From Gallionella sp. (GTDB taxonomy: Bacteria; Pseudomonadota; Gammaproteobacteria; Burkholderiales; Gallionellaceae): DNA of 64,000 nt. The notes below the pieces were generated by a model. That model did no database searches. It was not told where the DNA came from and worked only from the letters and a program-made list of their open reading frames with translations. How positions within the stretch are numbered: the first letter of the stretch is position 1; every line of letters starts with the position of its first letter. The translations under genes and the position numbers were made by a program. This document shows positions 1 through 9,603 of the stretch, piece after piece. Location of the stretch: the NCBI GenBank assembly GCA_028699065.1, contig JAQVVH010000002.1, positions 350,175-414,174 of the forward strand, read 5' to 3'.

Positions 1-317
1 GCGGCAACTTTCAGGTCGGCAAAGGCGTTCTGCACGGGCTGGACCTGGTAGCTTCCGCTCGGCAGCGCGCCGCAGAAGTTCCCGCGGAAGCCCGTACGGA
101 ATTTGATTCAATGCGCGGGGAAATCGAGCTCGTTTCCGGTCAGTTGGGGCTGCGCGGCGTAAGCCTGCAATCAGCGCTTCTGAATGTCATGGGCACCGCC
201 GACATTCGCGACCAACAACTCAGCGGCACCCTCTTGGTGAATTACAACAGACTCAGCGGATTGCGCAGCGCACAGTTCCGGCTGGAGGGCTCGGTAACCG
301 AACCGCGGCTACGCTGA
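1..317 (+). CDS. AsmA-like protein, C-terminal fragment
   Basis: The open frame is already running at the left edge (codons from base 3) and ends with TGA at 315-317, so only about the last 104 residues are seen. The fragment alternates beta-strand-like stretches (FQVGKGVLHGLDL, then LLNVMGTADI, LSGTLLVNY, AQFRLEGSVTEPRLR). This is the usual look of the AsmA C-terminal domain found in large inner-membrane-anchored periplasmic proteins linked to outer-membrane lipid homeostasis. The family call is from pattern alone, and the N-terminal anchor lies outside the window. Any AsmA/TamB-like protein could end this way. Confidence 0.55.
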   Translation, partial: GNFQVGKGVLHGLDLVASARQRAAEVPAEARTEFDSMRGEIELVSGQLGLRGVSLQSALLNVMGTADIRDQQLSGTLLVNYNRLSGLRSAQFRLEGSVTEPRLR

Positions 318-323
318 ATTTTC

Positions 324-350
324 AAATCCGTGGCTATCCGCCCCGGATTT
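324..350. terminator. possible weak hairpin terminator between convergent genes
   Basis: Inverted repeat AAATCCG (324-330) and CGGATTT (344-350) with a 13-base loop, followed on the + strand by TAG. It lies between the converging asmA-like and aminotransferase genes. The stem is short and the T tract is only part of the arm, so the call is tentative. Confidence 0.25.
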
Positions 351-359
351 TAGCTTGCA

Positions 360-1553
360 CTAGGCCAAGGCGGCAGCGATACGGGCCAGCGCGGCCTGCA
401 GATTTTCCATGGACGTTGCGAAAGACAGGCGAACATAACCTTCGCTGCCGAACGCCGAACCCGGCACCACGGCAACGCCGGCGTTGACCAGCAGGTATTC
501 CGAAAAGGCGATATCGGTCGCCTCGGCGAGGGTGCCCTTCTGATGCAGTTTGGCAATCGCCTCACGCGCATCCGGGAAGGCATAGAACGCGCCCCCTGCC
601 TTGATGCACTTCAACCCCGGAATGGCATTCAGTCCGCTCACCACAAATTCGTGGCGATCGCGGAAGGCCTTCAGCATCGGCGTGATGCAACCCTGGTCAC
701 CGTTCAGCGCCGCTTCGGCCGCCACCTGCGAAATCGAGGTGGGATTGGAAGTGCTTTGCGACTGCACGTTTTCCATCGCGGTGATGATCGCTTCCGGGCC
801 CGCCGCATAACCGATACGCCAGCCGGTCATCGCGTAGGCCTTGGAAACACCGTTCAACACCATCGTACGGTCGTAAAGATCCGGGCAGGCATTGAGAATA
901 TTGACGAATTTCTCGTCGGTCAGCGCAATGTGTTCATACATATCATCCGTGGCAACGAGTATGCCGGGATGCTTGCGCAAAACCTCGCCGAGCGACTTCA
1001 TCTCATCCAGCGTGTAAACCCCGCCGGAAGGATTGCTCGGGCTATTGATGACCACCATTTTGGTTTTCGGTGTAATCGCGGCTTCGAGCTGCGCAGGGGT
1101 CAGTTTGAAACCCTGCTCAATACCGGCCTGCACGATCACCGGTGTGCCTTCGGCAATGATCACAATGTCCGGATACGAGACCCAGTAAGGCGCCGGGATG
1201 ATAACCTCGTCACCCGGATCAATCACCGCCAGCGCGAGATTGAAAAAGCTCTGCTTGCCGCCACAGGACACCAAAATTTGTTTGGCCGTGTAATCGAACC
1301 CATTATCCCGCTTGAATTTGGCGATGATCGCCTGCTTCAGCGAGGGCGTTCCGCCCACCGCCGTGTATTTGGTAAATCCTTTGTTGATCGCCGCTATTGC
1401 CGCGTCCTTGATGTGCTGCGGCGTATCAAAATCTGGCTCGCCGGCCCCCAGACCGATGATGTCCTTGCCCTCAGCTTTGAGCTTCGCGGCTCGGGCAGTG
1501 ACGGCAAGAGTTGGGGACGGTTTGATGGCCTGAACGCGACGGGAGAGAGACAC
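360..1553 (-). CDS. class I PLP-dependent aminotransferase (aspartate/prephenate type)
   Basis: Cytosolic pyridoxal-phosphate enzyme of 397 residues that transfers an amino group between aspartate (possibly also glutamate/prephenate) and a 2-oxoacid. Visible: the N-terminal substrate-loop motif GAGEPDFDTP (36-45), the NSPSNPSGG stretch near 170-178 and the PLP-lysine motif SKAYAMTGWRIGY with Lys238. Length and motifs match subgroup I-beta aspartate aminotransferases, some of which are also prephenate aminotransferases; the sequence alone does not separate these. The start is GTG, with AAGGAA a few bases upstream. It is the last gene of the minus-strand chain that begins at yebC, 89 bases after djlA. 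A TATAAT-like box (1590-1595, minus) without a clear -35 lies in that gap, so it may have its own promoter. Confidence 0.85.
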   Translation of the reverse strand: MSLSRRVQAIKPSPTLAVTARAAKLKAEGKDIIGLGAGEPDFDTPQHIKDAAIAAINKGFTKYTAVGGTPSLKQAIIAKFKRDNGFDYTAKQILVSCGGKQSFFNLALAVIDPGDEVIIPAPYWVSYPDIVIIAEGTPVIVQAGIEQGFKLTPAQLEAAITPKTKMVVINSPSNPSGGVYTLDEMKSLGEVLRKHPGILVATDDMYEHIALTDEKFVNILNACPDLYDRTMVLNGVSKAYAMTGWRIGYAAGPEAIITAMENVQSQSTSNPTSISQVAAEAALNGDQGCITPMLKAFRDRHEFVVSGLNAIPGLKCIKAGGAFYAFPDAREAIAKLHQKGTLAEATDIAFSEYLLVNAGVAVVPGSAFGSEGYVRLSFATSMENLQAALARIAAALA

Positions 1554-1642
1554 GATATTTCCTTGATTAGGGTGAATGTAAATGCCGAAATTATACCCGT
1601 CCTGATAACCGCGGGAATGGGGTGAGCGCAGTATTTTAGGCG

Positions 1643-2419
1643 CTAGGGCAAATTCCGGCTGCGCTTGATCAAGTCATACGCTAGCTGGATCTCCTTGGTC
1701 TGCTCGGTCGCCAGTTTGATCATATCTTCCGGCATCCCCTGCCCCGTCAGCTTGTCCGGATGGTACTGGCTCATCAGCTTGCGATAGGCACGTTTAAGCT
1801 CCTGATCGCTGCTTTCCGCTTGCACGCCCAGGGCCTTGTAAGCATCGGCCAGCGCATGTTCGCTATTCACCTGCCCCGCCCCGAAATGGGTCTGGTTCAG
1901 CACCATGTCCAGCAGCGCTTTGAAGGCCTGCGGGCCATAGCCCAGACGTCCGGCAACCTGGGTCAGCAGGGCCTCTTCATCCGGATGATAATGGCCGTCG
2001 GCCATCGCCATGACGATGAGATAGACCAGCAACATCTGTTTCAGATCGCGGGTATGACCGCAGACCGCATTGAATTTGGACAGCGCCGACTCAAGCTCAA
2101 AATCCGGGGCAGCACCGCGTTTGAACAAGGCGATCGCCTGCTGCCGGTGCTCTGCTGTCATACCAAGCTGCTGCATGAAGCGCTCGGCATGGTCGACCTC
2201 TTCCTGCGATATCCGGCCGTCAGCCTTGGCCAACATCCCCATGAGACTAAATGCAGTTTCCAGAAAAACCGCTTGCCGAAGAGCATTCTTAAGCGGATTA
2301 ACGGCACCCGCACCCAATGCCCGGATCCGGTCGATCAGTGCGCCCAGCATCAACCCCAACAAGGCCACGAAGAAGCCGCCGATCCAGAAACCCAGCGCGA
2401 AACCGATCAACTTAAACAT
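1643..2419 (-). CDS. djlA: DjlA-like membrane-anchored J-domain co-chaperone
   Basis: Co-chaperone that stimulates DnaK ATPase at the inner membrane; 258 residues. An N-terminal glycine-rich membrane segment covers about residues 4-30. A TerB-like helical domain follows (about 50-175, with KADGRIS and MADGHYHPDEEA metal-site-like acidic motifs). The C-terminal J domain (about 189-258) carries the HPD signature at 220-222. This order (TM, TerB, DnaJ) is that of DjlA. It lies 42 bases after queC and may be the tail of the tol-pal/que chain. Confidence 0.85.
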   Translation of the reverse strand: MFKLIGFALGFWIGGFFVALLGLMLGALIDRIRALGAGAVNPLKNALRQAVFLETAFSLMGMLAKADGRISQEEVDHAERFMQQLGMTAEHRQQAIALFKRGAAPDFELESALSKFNAVCGHTRDLKQMLLVYLIVMAMADGHYHPDEEALLTQVAGRLGYGPQAFKALLDMVLNQTHFGAGQVNSEHALADAYKALGVQAESSDQELKRAYRKLMSQYHPDKLTGQGMPEDMIKLATEQTKEIQLAYDLIKRSRNLP

Positions 2420-2460
2420 TTGAATTCCCTTTCCTGATGCCGGCGCGCCGGAATTGAAAA

Positions 2461-3138
2461 TTATTCGTGATTAACGTAATGGGTGGGATCGGCAACGCCC
2501 GCAGCAGCAAAACCGGCACGGCGCAACCGGCAGGAATCACATACCCCGCAGGCCCTGCCGGCAGTATCCGCCTGATAGCAGGACACCGTCTGCGCATAAT
2601 CGACCCCGGCGGCGAGACCCCGCTGAATAATTTCCGCCTTGGACAGATGCAGCAACGGCGCATGCACGCTGAGACGCTTACCCTCAACTCCGGCCTTGGT
2701 CGCAAGATTGGCCATCTGCTCAAAGGCCTCGATAAAAGCCGGACGGCAATCCGGATAACCCGAGTAATCCACGGCATTCACACCGATAAAAACATCCTGC
2801 GCCTGCAGCACTTCGGCCCAAGCCAGCGCGAGAGACAGCATGATGGTATTGCGTGCAGGCACATAAGTCAGCGGAATGCCCACGCTGGGCTGCTGCGGCA
2901 CGGCAATGCTGTTATCGGTCAGCGCTGAACCGCCGAACGCAGTCAGGTCGATGCTGATAACACGATGCTCCCTGGCGCCCAACAGCATCGCCACACGCTG
3001 TGCAGCATCCAGTTCGGAGTGATGCCGTTGGCCGTAATCCACGCTCAGCGCAAAACACTGAAAACCCTGCGCGCGCGCCAGCGCCAGCACAGTAGCGGAA
3101 TCTAGTCCGCCCGACAGCAGAACGACTGCATTTTTCAT
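2461..3138 (-). CDS. queC: 7-cyano-7-deazaguanine (preQ0) synthase QueC
   Basis: ATP-dependent conversion of 7-carboxy-7-deazaguanine and ammonia to preQ0 in queuosine biosynthesis; 225 residues. The ATP-pyrophosphatase P-loop SGGLDS sits at 9-14, and a C-terminal zinc cluster is visible as [17 protein letters not shown]. An in-frame start 81 bases upstream exists but would add a low-complexity extension inside queE. ATG at 3136-3138 overlaps the queE stop by one base (TGATG) and gives the normal family N-terminus [11 protein letters not shown]. It works in the same pathway as queE just upstream. Confidence 0.93.
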   Translation of the reverse strand: MKNAVVLLSGGLDSATVLALARAQGFQCFALSVDYGQRHHSELDAAQRVAMLLGAREHRVISIDLTAFGGSALTDNSIAVPQQPSVGIPLTYVPARNTIMLSLALAWAEVLQAQDVFIGVNAVDYSGYPDCRPAFIEAFEQMANLATKAGVEGKRLSVHAPLLHLSKAEIIQRGLAAGVDYAQTVSCYQADTAGRACGVCDSCRLRRAGFAAAGVADPTHYVNHE

Positions 3139-3797
3139 CAGCGCCCCCGCTCCGCCGGCCACAGGATTTTGTGCAACTGCACCTGCATGCGCACCGGCAA
3201 CCGGTCGCGCAATATCCATTCGGCGAGGTCAGTCGGACTCAGGCGATCCTGCACGGGCGAGAAGGTGACAGCGCACTTTTCCTCCAGCCGTTGTTGCCGC
3301 AACAATGCAACCGCCCAGACATAATCGGCCTCATCGCAGAGCACGAATTTAATCTCGTCATGCGAATTGAGCCGCGGCAGATTATCCCAGCAGTTTTTGT
3401 CCATTTCACCCGAAGCCGGCGTCTTGATATCCAGCACCCGCATGACACGCGGATCGACTTCGCCAATCGGCAATGCTCCTCCGGTTTCGAGCGAAACCCG
3501 GTACCCGGCATCACACAGGGCACGCAACAGCGGCAGGCAATTTTTCTGGGCCAGAGGCTCACCGCCGGTTACCGTCACATAGCGCGGCGCAAACCCGGAA
3601 ACCTGCTGCAAAAGAGATTCGAGCGTGCGGTTTTCACCCCCGGAAAAAGCATAGCTGGTATCGCAATAGGTACAGCGCATCGGGCAACCGGTCAGGCGAA
3701 TAAACACCGTCGGCAGGCCGATGCGGCGGGTTTCGCCCTGAATCGAATAGAACACTTCGCTCACGCGGAGCTGGATTTCTGCGGAGGAATGGGTCAT
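3138..3797 (-). CDS. queE: 7-carboxy-7-deazaguanine synthase QueE (radical SAM)
   Basis: Radical SAM enzyme that rearranges 6-carboxytetrahydropterin into 7-carboxy-7-deazaguanine; 219 residues. The [4Fe-4S] motif CxxxCxxC is at Cys38, Cys42, Cys45, preceded by the family's YSIQGET and followed by the SAM-binding GGEPL stretch. It is placed six bases after cpoB and coupled to queC by a one-base overlap. The que pair therefore appears to ride on the tol-pal transcript, a neighbourhood known in many proteobacteria. Confidence 0.92.
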   Translation of the reverse strand: MTHSSAEIQLRVSEVFYSIQGETRRIGLPTVFIRLTGCPMRCTYCDTSYAFSGGENRTLESLLQQVSGFAPRYVTVTGGEPLAQKNCLPLLRALCDAGYRVSLETGGALPIGEVDPRVMRVLDIKTPASGEMDKNCWDNLPRLNSHDEIKFVLCDEADYVWAVALLRQQRLEEKCAVTFSPVQDRLSPTDLAEWILRDRLPVRMQVQLHKILWPAERGR

Positions 3798-3803
3798 GCG
3801 GGA

Positions 3804-4541
3804 CTACTTTTTGGCGGCTAGCAATTTTTTCGCGGTCGCCGCCTGGGCACTGCCAGGATATTTGGCGACGATCTGTTTAAGTGTCTTCTTCGATGCATCC
3901 GTCTTTTTCAGACTGGCCTGACACTCGGCAATCCGCAACATCACATCGGGCGCTCTCGGTGTTGCCGGATAAACCCTGATCAAGTCCTCGAAAGTGGCGA
4001 GCGCGCCTTCGTAATCTTTCAGTGTCAGCAACGCGGTTCCCAGCCAGTAGCTGGCATTCGGCACATGCACGGAATGTGGATAGGCCTGAATGAAATCCTG
4101 AAAAGCTTTTGCGCCTCTGGCCGGTGAGCCTTCCTTGTAAAGCTTGTAGGCAGCCTCATAGGCGCGATTCTGCGTGACCGGATCTTCGGGATCCTCGGTG
4201 GCCGCCGCGTTCGCATCCGGTATGGGTGGGGTTGTTTCAAAACGCCGCAGACGCGAATCCAGATCCACGTAAAAATCCTTCTCGCGCTTTTCGGCTTCCT
4301 GCAGGCCATGCGCCAGCTCTTCGTTCTGGCCGCGCAACTGGCGAATCTGTAAATTCAAGTCATCGATCTGACTCATCAGATCGAGCATGGATTGGGTATT
4401 TTTTTTGTCGCCTGCTTCAAGCGATTTGACCCGCTCCTCCAGTTGTTGGATCTGCTGCCGCGCCTCGTCGTCCGAAAACAATCCGGCAGACGCGGGCGTT
4501 GCAACCAAACAAACCAGCAAAAGAAGGGAGCGGTATCTCAT
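3804..4541 (-). CDS. cpoB: Tol-Pal system protein CpoB (YbgF)
   Basis: Periplasmic coordinator of peptidoglycan synthesis and outer-membrane constriction that binds TolA; 245 residues. There is a Sec signal peptide (MRYRSLLLLVCLVATPASAG), a coiled-coil-prone segment at about 25-95 rich in Gln, Glu and Leu (trimerisation region), and a C-terminal TPR array at about 120-240 with repeated YKEG, FQDFIQAYP and FEDLIRVYP blocks. It lies directly downstream of pal, as in most proteobacteria. Confidence 0.9.
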   Translation of the reverse strand: MRYRSLLLLVCLVATPASAGLFSDDEARQQIQQLEERVKSLEAGDKKNTQSMLDLMSQIDDLNLQIRQLRGQNEELAHGLQEAEKREKDFYVDLDSRLRRFETTPPIPDANAAATEDPEDPVTQNRAYEAAYKLYKEGSPARGAKAFQDFIQAYPHSVHVPNASYWLGTALLTLKDYEGALATFEDLIRVYPATPRAPDVMLRIAECQASLKKTDASKKTLKQIVAKYPGSAQAATAKKLLAAKK

Positions 4542-4549
4542 TCAGCCAC

Positions 4550-5050
4550 TTACTTGGCGTAGTTCAGATCGGTACGGCGATTCTGCGACCATGCCGCTTC
4601 ATCATGGGTAGAAGCACGCGGCTTTTCTTCACCGTAGCTGACACTTTCCAACTGGCCGGCCTTGGCGCCGCTGAGTTCCAGCATTTTCTTCACGCCATCG
4701 GCACGACGTTGCCCCAGTGCCAGGTTGTATTCGTTGCTGCCGCGCTCGTCACAATTGCCTTCCAGACGAACCTTGCGATCCGCATGCTCGGCCAGATACT
4801 TGCCGTGGGCCTGAACCAAAGGCTTGTCGGCTTCCTGAACCGTGGATACATCAAACGGGTAATACACGCTGCGACCGGCCAGGATGCTGGCCGGATCATT
4901 CAGAGGATCAACAGCCACCGGTGCGGGCGCAGGCGCTGCAACCGGTGCAGGCGCATCCGCAACAGGCGCGGGGGCTTCCGCAGGTGGCTGACTGGCGCAG
5001 GCGGCCAGCAGATTCACTAACACAACACTCATCACGAGCTTCTTCATCAT
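4550..5050 (-). CDS. pal: peptidoglycan-associated lipoprotein Pal
   Basis: Outer-membrane lipoprotein that anchors the envelope to peptidoglycan; 166 residues from the first ATG (a second ATG follows at once). The signal peptide ends in a lipobox LLAAC with Cys18. An Ala/Pro-rich linker (about 20-45, APAPVADAPAP type) is followed by an OmpA-like peptidoglycan-binding domain with the NLALGQRRADGV motif and the acidic GNCDERGSNEYN loop. A strong AAGGAG site precedes the start. It lies between tolB and cpoB. Confidence 0.95.
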   Translation of the reverse strand: MMKKLVMSVVLVNLLAACASQPPAEAPAPVADAPAPVAAPAPAPVAVDPLNDPASILAGRSVYYPFDVSTVQEADKPLVQAHGKYLAEHADRKVRLEGNCDERGSNEYNLALGQRRADGVKKMLELSGAKAGQLESVSYGEEKPRASTHDEAAWSQNRRTDLNYAK

Positions 5051-5070
5051 TCAATCTCCTTGCAGGTTGG

Positions 5071-6336
5071 TTACGGAAGAGGTCCCCACACCGGCTCGCG
5101 CGCGTCACCACTTTGCGTGAACATGTGCTGCTTAACACGACCGTCGCTGGAAACGGTTGCCAATATACCACGGCCCCGTCCCTCGCTCGCGTAAAGGATC
5201 AACTTTCCGTTCGGTGCATAAGTGGGTTTTTTCTCCCAGCCGCCCGCGGTCAACAACTCCATTTGTCCGCTCTGAAAATCCTGTGTCGCGATATAAAACT
5301 GGCCACTTTCACGATGCGTAAAAACGAAAGCTTTACCGTCATGCCGATAACGCGGCGAATAATTATTTCCCCCGCCAAAGGTCATCCGTTCCGCCGGGCC
5401 ACCGCTGACCGCCATCCGGTAAATCTGCACGCTGCCGCCCCGATCCGAGGCAAACAAAAGGTGCTGACCATCCGGCGAAAAATGCGGCTCCGTATCAATC
5501 GCACCGCTAAAGGTCATGCGCCGCAAATTACTCCCGTCCGGGCGAACAAGATAAATCTGCGAACTGCCATCGCGCGTCAGCACGACCGCCATCAGCGCAC
5601 CATCCGGCGACCAGGCCGGCGCACTGTTGCTGCCCTCGAAATTCGCGATCAGCTTGCGCTGACGGGTGTACAGGGACTGCACATAAACAGCGGCATGACC
5701 ATTCTCAAAACTGACGTAAGCCAGATGACTACCATCTGGCGACCAAGCCGGCGACATGATGGGTTCGTTGAGCGAGAGCAAGACCTGCTCGTTATAGCCA
5801 TCGCTGTCCGCTACGATAAGTTTGTATCGCGAATCCTGCCGGTTGACATAGACAATCCGCGTGCTGAATACGCCACGATCGCCGGTCAGTTTTTCATAGA
5901 TCAAATCGGCAATCCGGTGCCCGACGGCACGCACCTGCCCCTTTGCTGCAGAAACGGCATGCCCACCCAGATCGGTTTGCTTGACGGCATCCAGCAGGCG
6001 AAAACCGGCCTCAATACGGCCATCCGGCAATGTCTGAACAATACCAATACTTAGTGCATCCGCGCCGCGCACCTGCCAGTCGGCGTAATCCACCTCACCG
6101 GGTTCATGCGGTGATTTTCCTGCCGAATCCACAAGGCGAAACAAACCGCTGCGCTGCAAATCGGCTGCGACGATCCCGTTAATTTCCGCTGCCAGTTTTT
6201 CATCCCCGCCAAACGGCACCAGCGCAATCGGAATCTGATTCTCACCCGCGCCGATAATTTCGATTTCCAGCACTGCCGCCGCCAGACTGCTGTAGGCCAA
6301 CAGCAAAACGGCCAATCCATGACGCAAAAATCGCAT
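5071..6336 (-). CDS. tolB: Tol-Pal system beta-propeller protein TolB
   Basis: Periplasmic protein that binds Pal and is released by TolA to drive outer-membrane constriction; 421 residues. Signal peptide at residues 1-21, an N-terminal alpha/beta domain to about 160, then a six-bladed propeller. Repeated WSPDGSHLAYVS, WSPDGALMAVV, FSPDGQHLLFASDRGG and YAPNGKLILYAS blades are easy to see. The gene starts five bases after the tolA stop. Confidence 0.95.
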   Translation of the reverse strand: MRFLRHGLAVLLLAYSSLAAAVLEIEIIGAGENQIPIALVPFGGDEKLAAEINGIVAADLQRSGLFRLVDSAGKSPHEPGEVDYADWQVRGADALSIGIVQTLPDGRIEAGFRLLDAVKQTDLGGHAVSAAKGQVRAVGHRIADLIYEKLTGDRGVFSTRIVYVNRQDSRYKLIVADSDGYNEQVLLSLNEPIMSPAWSPDGSHLAYVSFENGHAAVYVQSLYTRQRKLIANFEGSNSAPAWSPDGALMAVVLTRDGSSQIYLVRPDGSNLRRMTFSGAIDTEPHFSPDGQHLLFASDRGGSVQIYRMAVSGGPAERMTFGGGNNYSPRYRHDGKAFVFTHRESGQFYIATQDFQSGQMELLTAGGWEKKPTYAPNGKLILYASEGRGRGILATVSSDGRVKQHMFTQSGDAREPVWGPLP

Positions 6337-6341
6337 TCGTA

Positions 6342-7034
6342 TTACCCCTCTTCTTTGGGCCGAAAACCCAGTTTCATTTCACGGAAACGGTTGAACATAG
6401 CGGAATCCGACGGTAACGGCAGTGGTTGCGCTTTAATAATGGCCCGCTCGACCGCATCATCATAGACGCGGAATCCGCTGGACTTGACCAGTCGCACATT
6501 CAGCACCTCGCCCCCCGGTAACAACGTCACCCTGAACTCTGCCCGCGCCTCGTCCGGCACTCCGGGTGGCATCACAATCCGGCTGCGAATTCTCGCAATG
6601 ATTTTTGCCGTGTATTCATCCACCACGCGTCCAGTCGCGGCGGCCTGTTCGGCGCGCGCCGCCTCTTCGAGCGCCAACTGCCTTTCCAGTATGCTGCTTT
6701 GCGCCGGCTGGACACGAGCCTTCTGTGGCACCGCAACCGGCTTGGCTTCGGGCTTTTTCTTGTCCGGCATCACAATGTCGGGCTTGGTCTGCGGTGTCAC
6801 TACTGGCTTCGGCGGCGGCATTTCCACGCGCTCTGCCGGCGGTGGCGGCGCCGGTAGGGGTGCGGCATTTTTAAGCTGCGGAATACTGTCCCAAAGCTCG
6901 ACACTCATACTGGCGGCCGGTTGCGACTGCCAGGAAAAACTGAAGTACAGCAGCGAAAAAAACAGCGCATGCACCAGCGCCGCCAGCAAACCTGCCGGCA
7001 GGCGATACGGTTCGCGGATCAACACCGCATTCAT
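6342..7034 (-). CDS. tolA: energy-transducing inner-membrane protein TolA
   Basis: Links the TolQR proton channel to TolB/Pal; 230 residues, shorter than the E. coli protein because the central helix is short. A single membrane segment lies at about 14-33. A Pro/Lys-rich segment (about 60-110) and a short helical Glu/Ala/Arg stretch follow. The C-terminal TonB/TolA-like domain (about 135-230) includes the VKSSGFRVYDDAVERAI block. The start overlaps the tolR stop by four bases, indicating translational coupling. Confidence 0.9.
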   Translation of the reverse strand: MNAVLIREPYRLPAGLLAALVHALFFSLLYFSFSWQSQPAASMSVELWDSIPQLKNAAPLPAPPPPAERVEMPPPKPVVTPQTKPDIVMPDKKKPEAKPVAVPQKARVQPAQSSILERQLALEEAARAEQAAATGRVVDEYTAKIIARIRSRIVMPPGVPDEARAEFRVTLLPGGEVLNVRLVKSSGFRVYDDAVERAIIKAQPLPLPSDSAMFNRFREMKLGFRPKEEG

Positions 7035-7453
7035 TGGCGCGTCTGGGTGAGCAGTCCGACCTTGCGGATCTGCTGTTGCTGCAGCATGTCCATCACGTTA
7101 ATCACTTCCTCGTAGCGCACATTTTTGTCAGCGGAAATAACGACGGGCTGTTCGGCGAATTCATGCTGCCGGGATTTCAGAATGGCCAGCAATTCCTGCC
7201 GGCCGACGCGGCTCTCCTTCCCGCCGCGGGCGTGATCGCGCAACGCCAGACTGCTATCCTTGCGAATAATGACTTCCAGCGGCGCCACCGGCGGCGGCAG
7301 CGATTCACCGACTTGCGGCAAATCAATCTGACCGGGATTCATCAGCGGCGCGGTAATCATAAAGATGACGAGCAGCACCAGCATCACGTCGATATAAGGC
7401 ACGACGTTGATCTCGTTCATCTGCCGGCGCGAAGAGCGGCGCAAGGTTTTCAT
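7031..7453 (-). CDS. tolR: Tol biopolymer transport protein TolR
   Basis: ExbD/TolR family proton-channel subunit; 140 residues. One N-terminal membrane helix (about 18-38) carries the essential protonatable Asp22 in the motif VVPYIDVMLVLLVIF. The periplasmic domain ends in VISADKNVRYEEVINVMD, typical of the family. It overlaps both tolQ and tolA by four bases. Confidence 0.94.
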   Translation of the reverse strand: MKTLRRSSRRQMNEINVVPYIDVMLVLLVIFMITAPLMNPGQIDLPQVGESLPPPVAPLEVIIRKDSSLALRDHARGGKESRVGRQELLAILKSRQHEFAEQPVVISADKNVRYEEVINVMDMLQQQQIRKVGLLTQTRQ

Positions 7454-8127
7454 GCCTGTTGTTGCAATACGTTGGAGAATTCTTCGGTAAAGCTGTCAAA
7501 GCGGCTGGACAGCCGGTCGATCTGGTGCGCATAGCGGTTGTAGGCCACCACGGCCGGAATCGCCGCAAACAGACCCATCGCCGTGGCCACCAGCGCTTCG
7601 GCAATCCCTGGTGCCACATGGGCCAGCGTCGCCTGGCCAACGTTGGCCAGACCGCGAAACGCATTCATGATGCCCCACACCGTGCCGAACAAACCCACAT
7701 AAGGACTGACCGACCCCACCGTCGCCAGAAACGACAGATGCGATTCCAGCTGATCCATTTCACGCTGATAGGTTGCCCGCATCGCGCGGCGCACGCCATC
7801 CATCACGGCGGCGTTTACAACGCCCTGCTGCTTTTTGAGTTTGGCAAATTCAAGAAATCCGGCGGCGAATATGCGCTCCAGCGCACCCACCTGTCCCGGC
7901 TTGGCGGCAGCAGCCTGCTTGTAGAGCTGGGTCAGATCCGAATTACCCCAGAATTTTTCCTCGAAGCGGCTGGTCATACGAATCTCGGCGCGCACGGCGA
8001 ACATCTTGATAAAGATGAACCACCAGGACATCAGCGACACCAGCAGCAGCAAACCCATCACCAGTTGCACCAGCACGCTGGCGTTACTGATCAGATGTAT
8101 GAACGACAAATCCTGCGTCACTTCCAT
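7450..8127 (-). CDS. tolQ: Tol-Pal system proton channel protein TolQ
   Basis: ExbB/TolQ/MotA-type inner-membrane channel protein; 225 residues. There are three membrane helices, at about 17-40, 135-160 and 170-195. The conserved family block GLFGTVWGIMNAF and the VAPGIAEALVATAMGLFAAIPAVVAYN stretch (quoted in parts) lie in the second half. It is the first gene of the tol set proper and starts one base after the ybgC stop. Confidence 0.95.
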   Translation of the reverse strand: MEVTQDLSFIHLISNASVLVQLVMGLLLLVSLMSWWFIFIKMFAVRAEIRMTSRFEEKFWGNSDLTQLYKQAAAAKPGQVGALERIFAAGFLEFAKLKKQQGVVNAAVMDGVRRAMRATYQREMDQLESHLSFLATVGSVSPYVGLFGTVWGIMNAFRGLANVGQATLAHVAPGIAEALVATAMGLFAAIPAVVAYNRYAHQIDRLSSRFDSFTEEFSNVLQQQA

Positions 8128-8128
8128 T

Positions 8129-8539
8129 TCATTCCTTCCATTGCGATCTCAAAATATCCGGCACGCTCACCGGTTTGAACGTTGCGACGTCCACGCACAC
8201 CAGATGAATCTCGCCCTCGGCGAGCTTCTCCTCCCCGCGCAGCACGGTCTGTGACAGGGTCAGACGGCTCCGCCCCAATCCCGTCACCGCTGCTGTCACC
8301 TGCAACAAATCATCCAGCAGCGCCGGCCTGAAATACTCCAGACGGAGCGAACGCACCACGAACACCACCCCCAGGGTCTTCATCAGCCCGGCATTGCTAA
8401 AACCGAAAGTGCGCAGCCATTCTGTCCGCGCGCGCTCCATGAAGTTCACATAGCTCGCGTGATACGTCACGCCGCCTGCATCCGTGTCCTGAAAATACAC
8501 GCGCACCGGCCAGGAGAAAACCTCCGGTGACTCACTCAT
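8129..8539 (-). CDS. ybgC: tol-pal-associated acyl-CoA thioesterase YbgC
   Basis: Hot-dog-fold thioesterase, 136 residues, with the catalytic motif DTDAGG (18-23) followed by [18 protein letters not shown] at 8537-8539 is preferred. It overlaps the ruvB end by eight bases, and the longer frame upstream would only read ruvB sequence out of frame. The gene sits between ruvB and tolQ, its usual place, and probably acts on small acyl-CoA or acyl-ACP substrates during phospholipid metabolism. Confidence 0.9.
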   Translation of the reverse strand: MSESPEVFSWPVRVYFQDTDAGGVTYHASYVNFMERARTEWLRTFGFSNAGLMKTLGVVFVVRSLRLEYFRPALLDDLLQVTAAVTGLGRSRLTLSQTVLRGEEKLAEGEIHLVCVDVATFKPVSVPDILRSQWKE

Positions 8540-9578
8540 CCCACAACTCCTGATTGCTGCGCGGCTGCGCCAGACCGAAATGGCGGTAGGCATTGGCCGT
8601 GGCAATGCGCCCGCGCGGCGTGCGCTGCAGATAGCCCTGCTGGATCAGATAAGGCTCCAGCACATCCTCGATGGTGTCGCGTTCCTCACCGATCGCTGCC
8701 GCAAGATTATCCACACCGACCGGTCCGCCCATAAATTTCTCGATGACCGTCTGCAACAGTTTACGATCCATTACATCCAGACCTCGCGCATCCACATCCA
8801 GCATCGTCAGGGCCGCATCAGCCACTTCGCGCGAAGCATCACCCGCCGCCTTCACCTCGGCAAAATCGCGCACCCGGCGCAGCAACCGGTTGGCGATGCG
8901 CGGCGTACCGCGCGAACGGTGCGCGACTTCCATCGCACCTTCGGGCGAGAGATTCATTTCCAGCAATCGTGCCGAGCGCAAGACAATGCGCTGCAACTCT
9001 TCCGGCGTATAAAATTCCAGCCGCGCAACGATACCAAACCGGTCGCGCAGCGGATTGGTCAGCATCCCGGCACGGGTGGTGGCGCCCACCAGCGTGAACG
9101 GCGGCAAATCCAGTTTCACCGAGCGGGCCGACGGCCCCTCACCGATCATGATGTCGATCTGGTAATCCTCCAGCGCGGGATACAGAATTTCCTCGACGAC
9201 GGGCGAAAGCCGGTGAATCTCATCGATAAACAGCACATCATTGGGCTCGAGATTGGTCAGCAGCGCGGCCAGATCGCCCGCCCGCTCCAGCACCGGGCCG
9301 GAGGTGTGGCGAATATTGACGCCCATCTCGCGCGCCACGATTTGCGCCAAAGTGGTCTTACCCAAGCCGGGCGGCCCGAACAACAGGACATGATCGAGCG
9401 GTTCGCTGCGCCCGCGTGCAGCCTCGATGAAGATTTCCAGCTGTCCGCGAATTTTCTCCTGCCCGACATATTCATCCAGCTGGCGCGGACGCAAGGCGCG
9501 TTCCAGCGCCTCTTCCCGGGGAGAAGCCGCGACGGGAGAAATTACCCGATCTGTCGAAAGGTCGTCGTTTTCAATCAT
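8532..9578 (-). CDS. ruvB: Holliday junction branch-migration helicase RuvB
   Basis: AAA+ motor of the RuvAB complex; 348 residues. Walker [10 protein letters not shown] is at 68-76, Walker B FIDEIHR around 117-123, and the C-terminal winged-helix region ends in [17 protein letters not shown]. It starts 25 bases after ruvA. Length and N-terminus (an acidic, Arg-rich leader before [17 protein letters not shown]) fit the family. Confidence 0.97.
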   Translation of the reverse strand: MIENDDLSTDRVISPVAASPREEALERALRPRQLDEYVGQEKIRGQLEIFIEAARGRSEPLDHVLLFGPPGLGKTTLAQIVAREMGVNIRHTSGPVLERAGDLAALLTNLEPNDVLFIDEIHRLSPVVEEILYPALEDYQIDIMIGEGPSARSVKLDLPPFTLVGATTRAGMLTNPLRDRFGIVARLEFYTPEELQRIVLRSARLLEMNLSPEGAMEVAHRSRGTPRIANRLLRRVRDFAEVKAAGDASREVADAALTMLDVDARGLDVMDRKLLQTVIEKFMGGPVGVDNLAAAIGEERDTIEDVLEPYLIQQGYLQRTPRGRIATANAYRHFGLAQPRSNQELWDE

Positions 9579-9603
9579 GCCGGGGATGATAACTTAAGTC
9601 GCA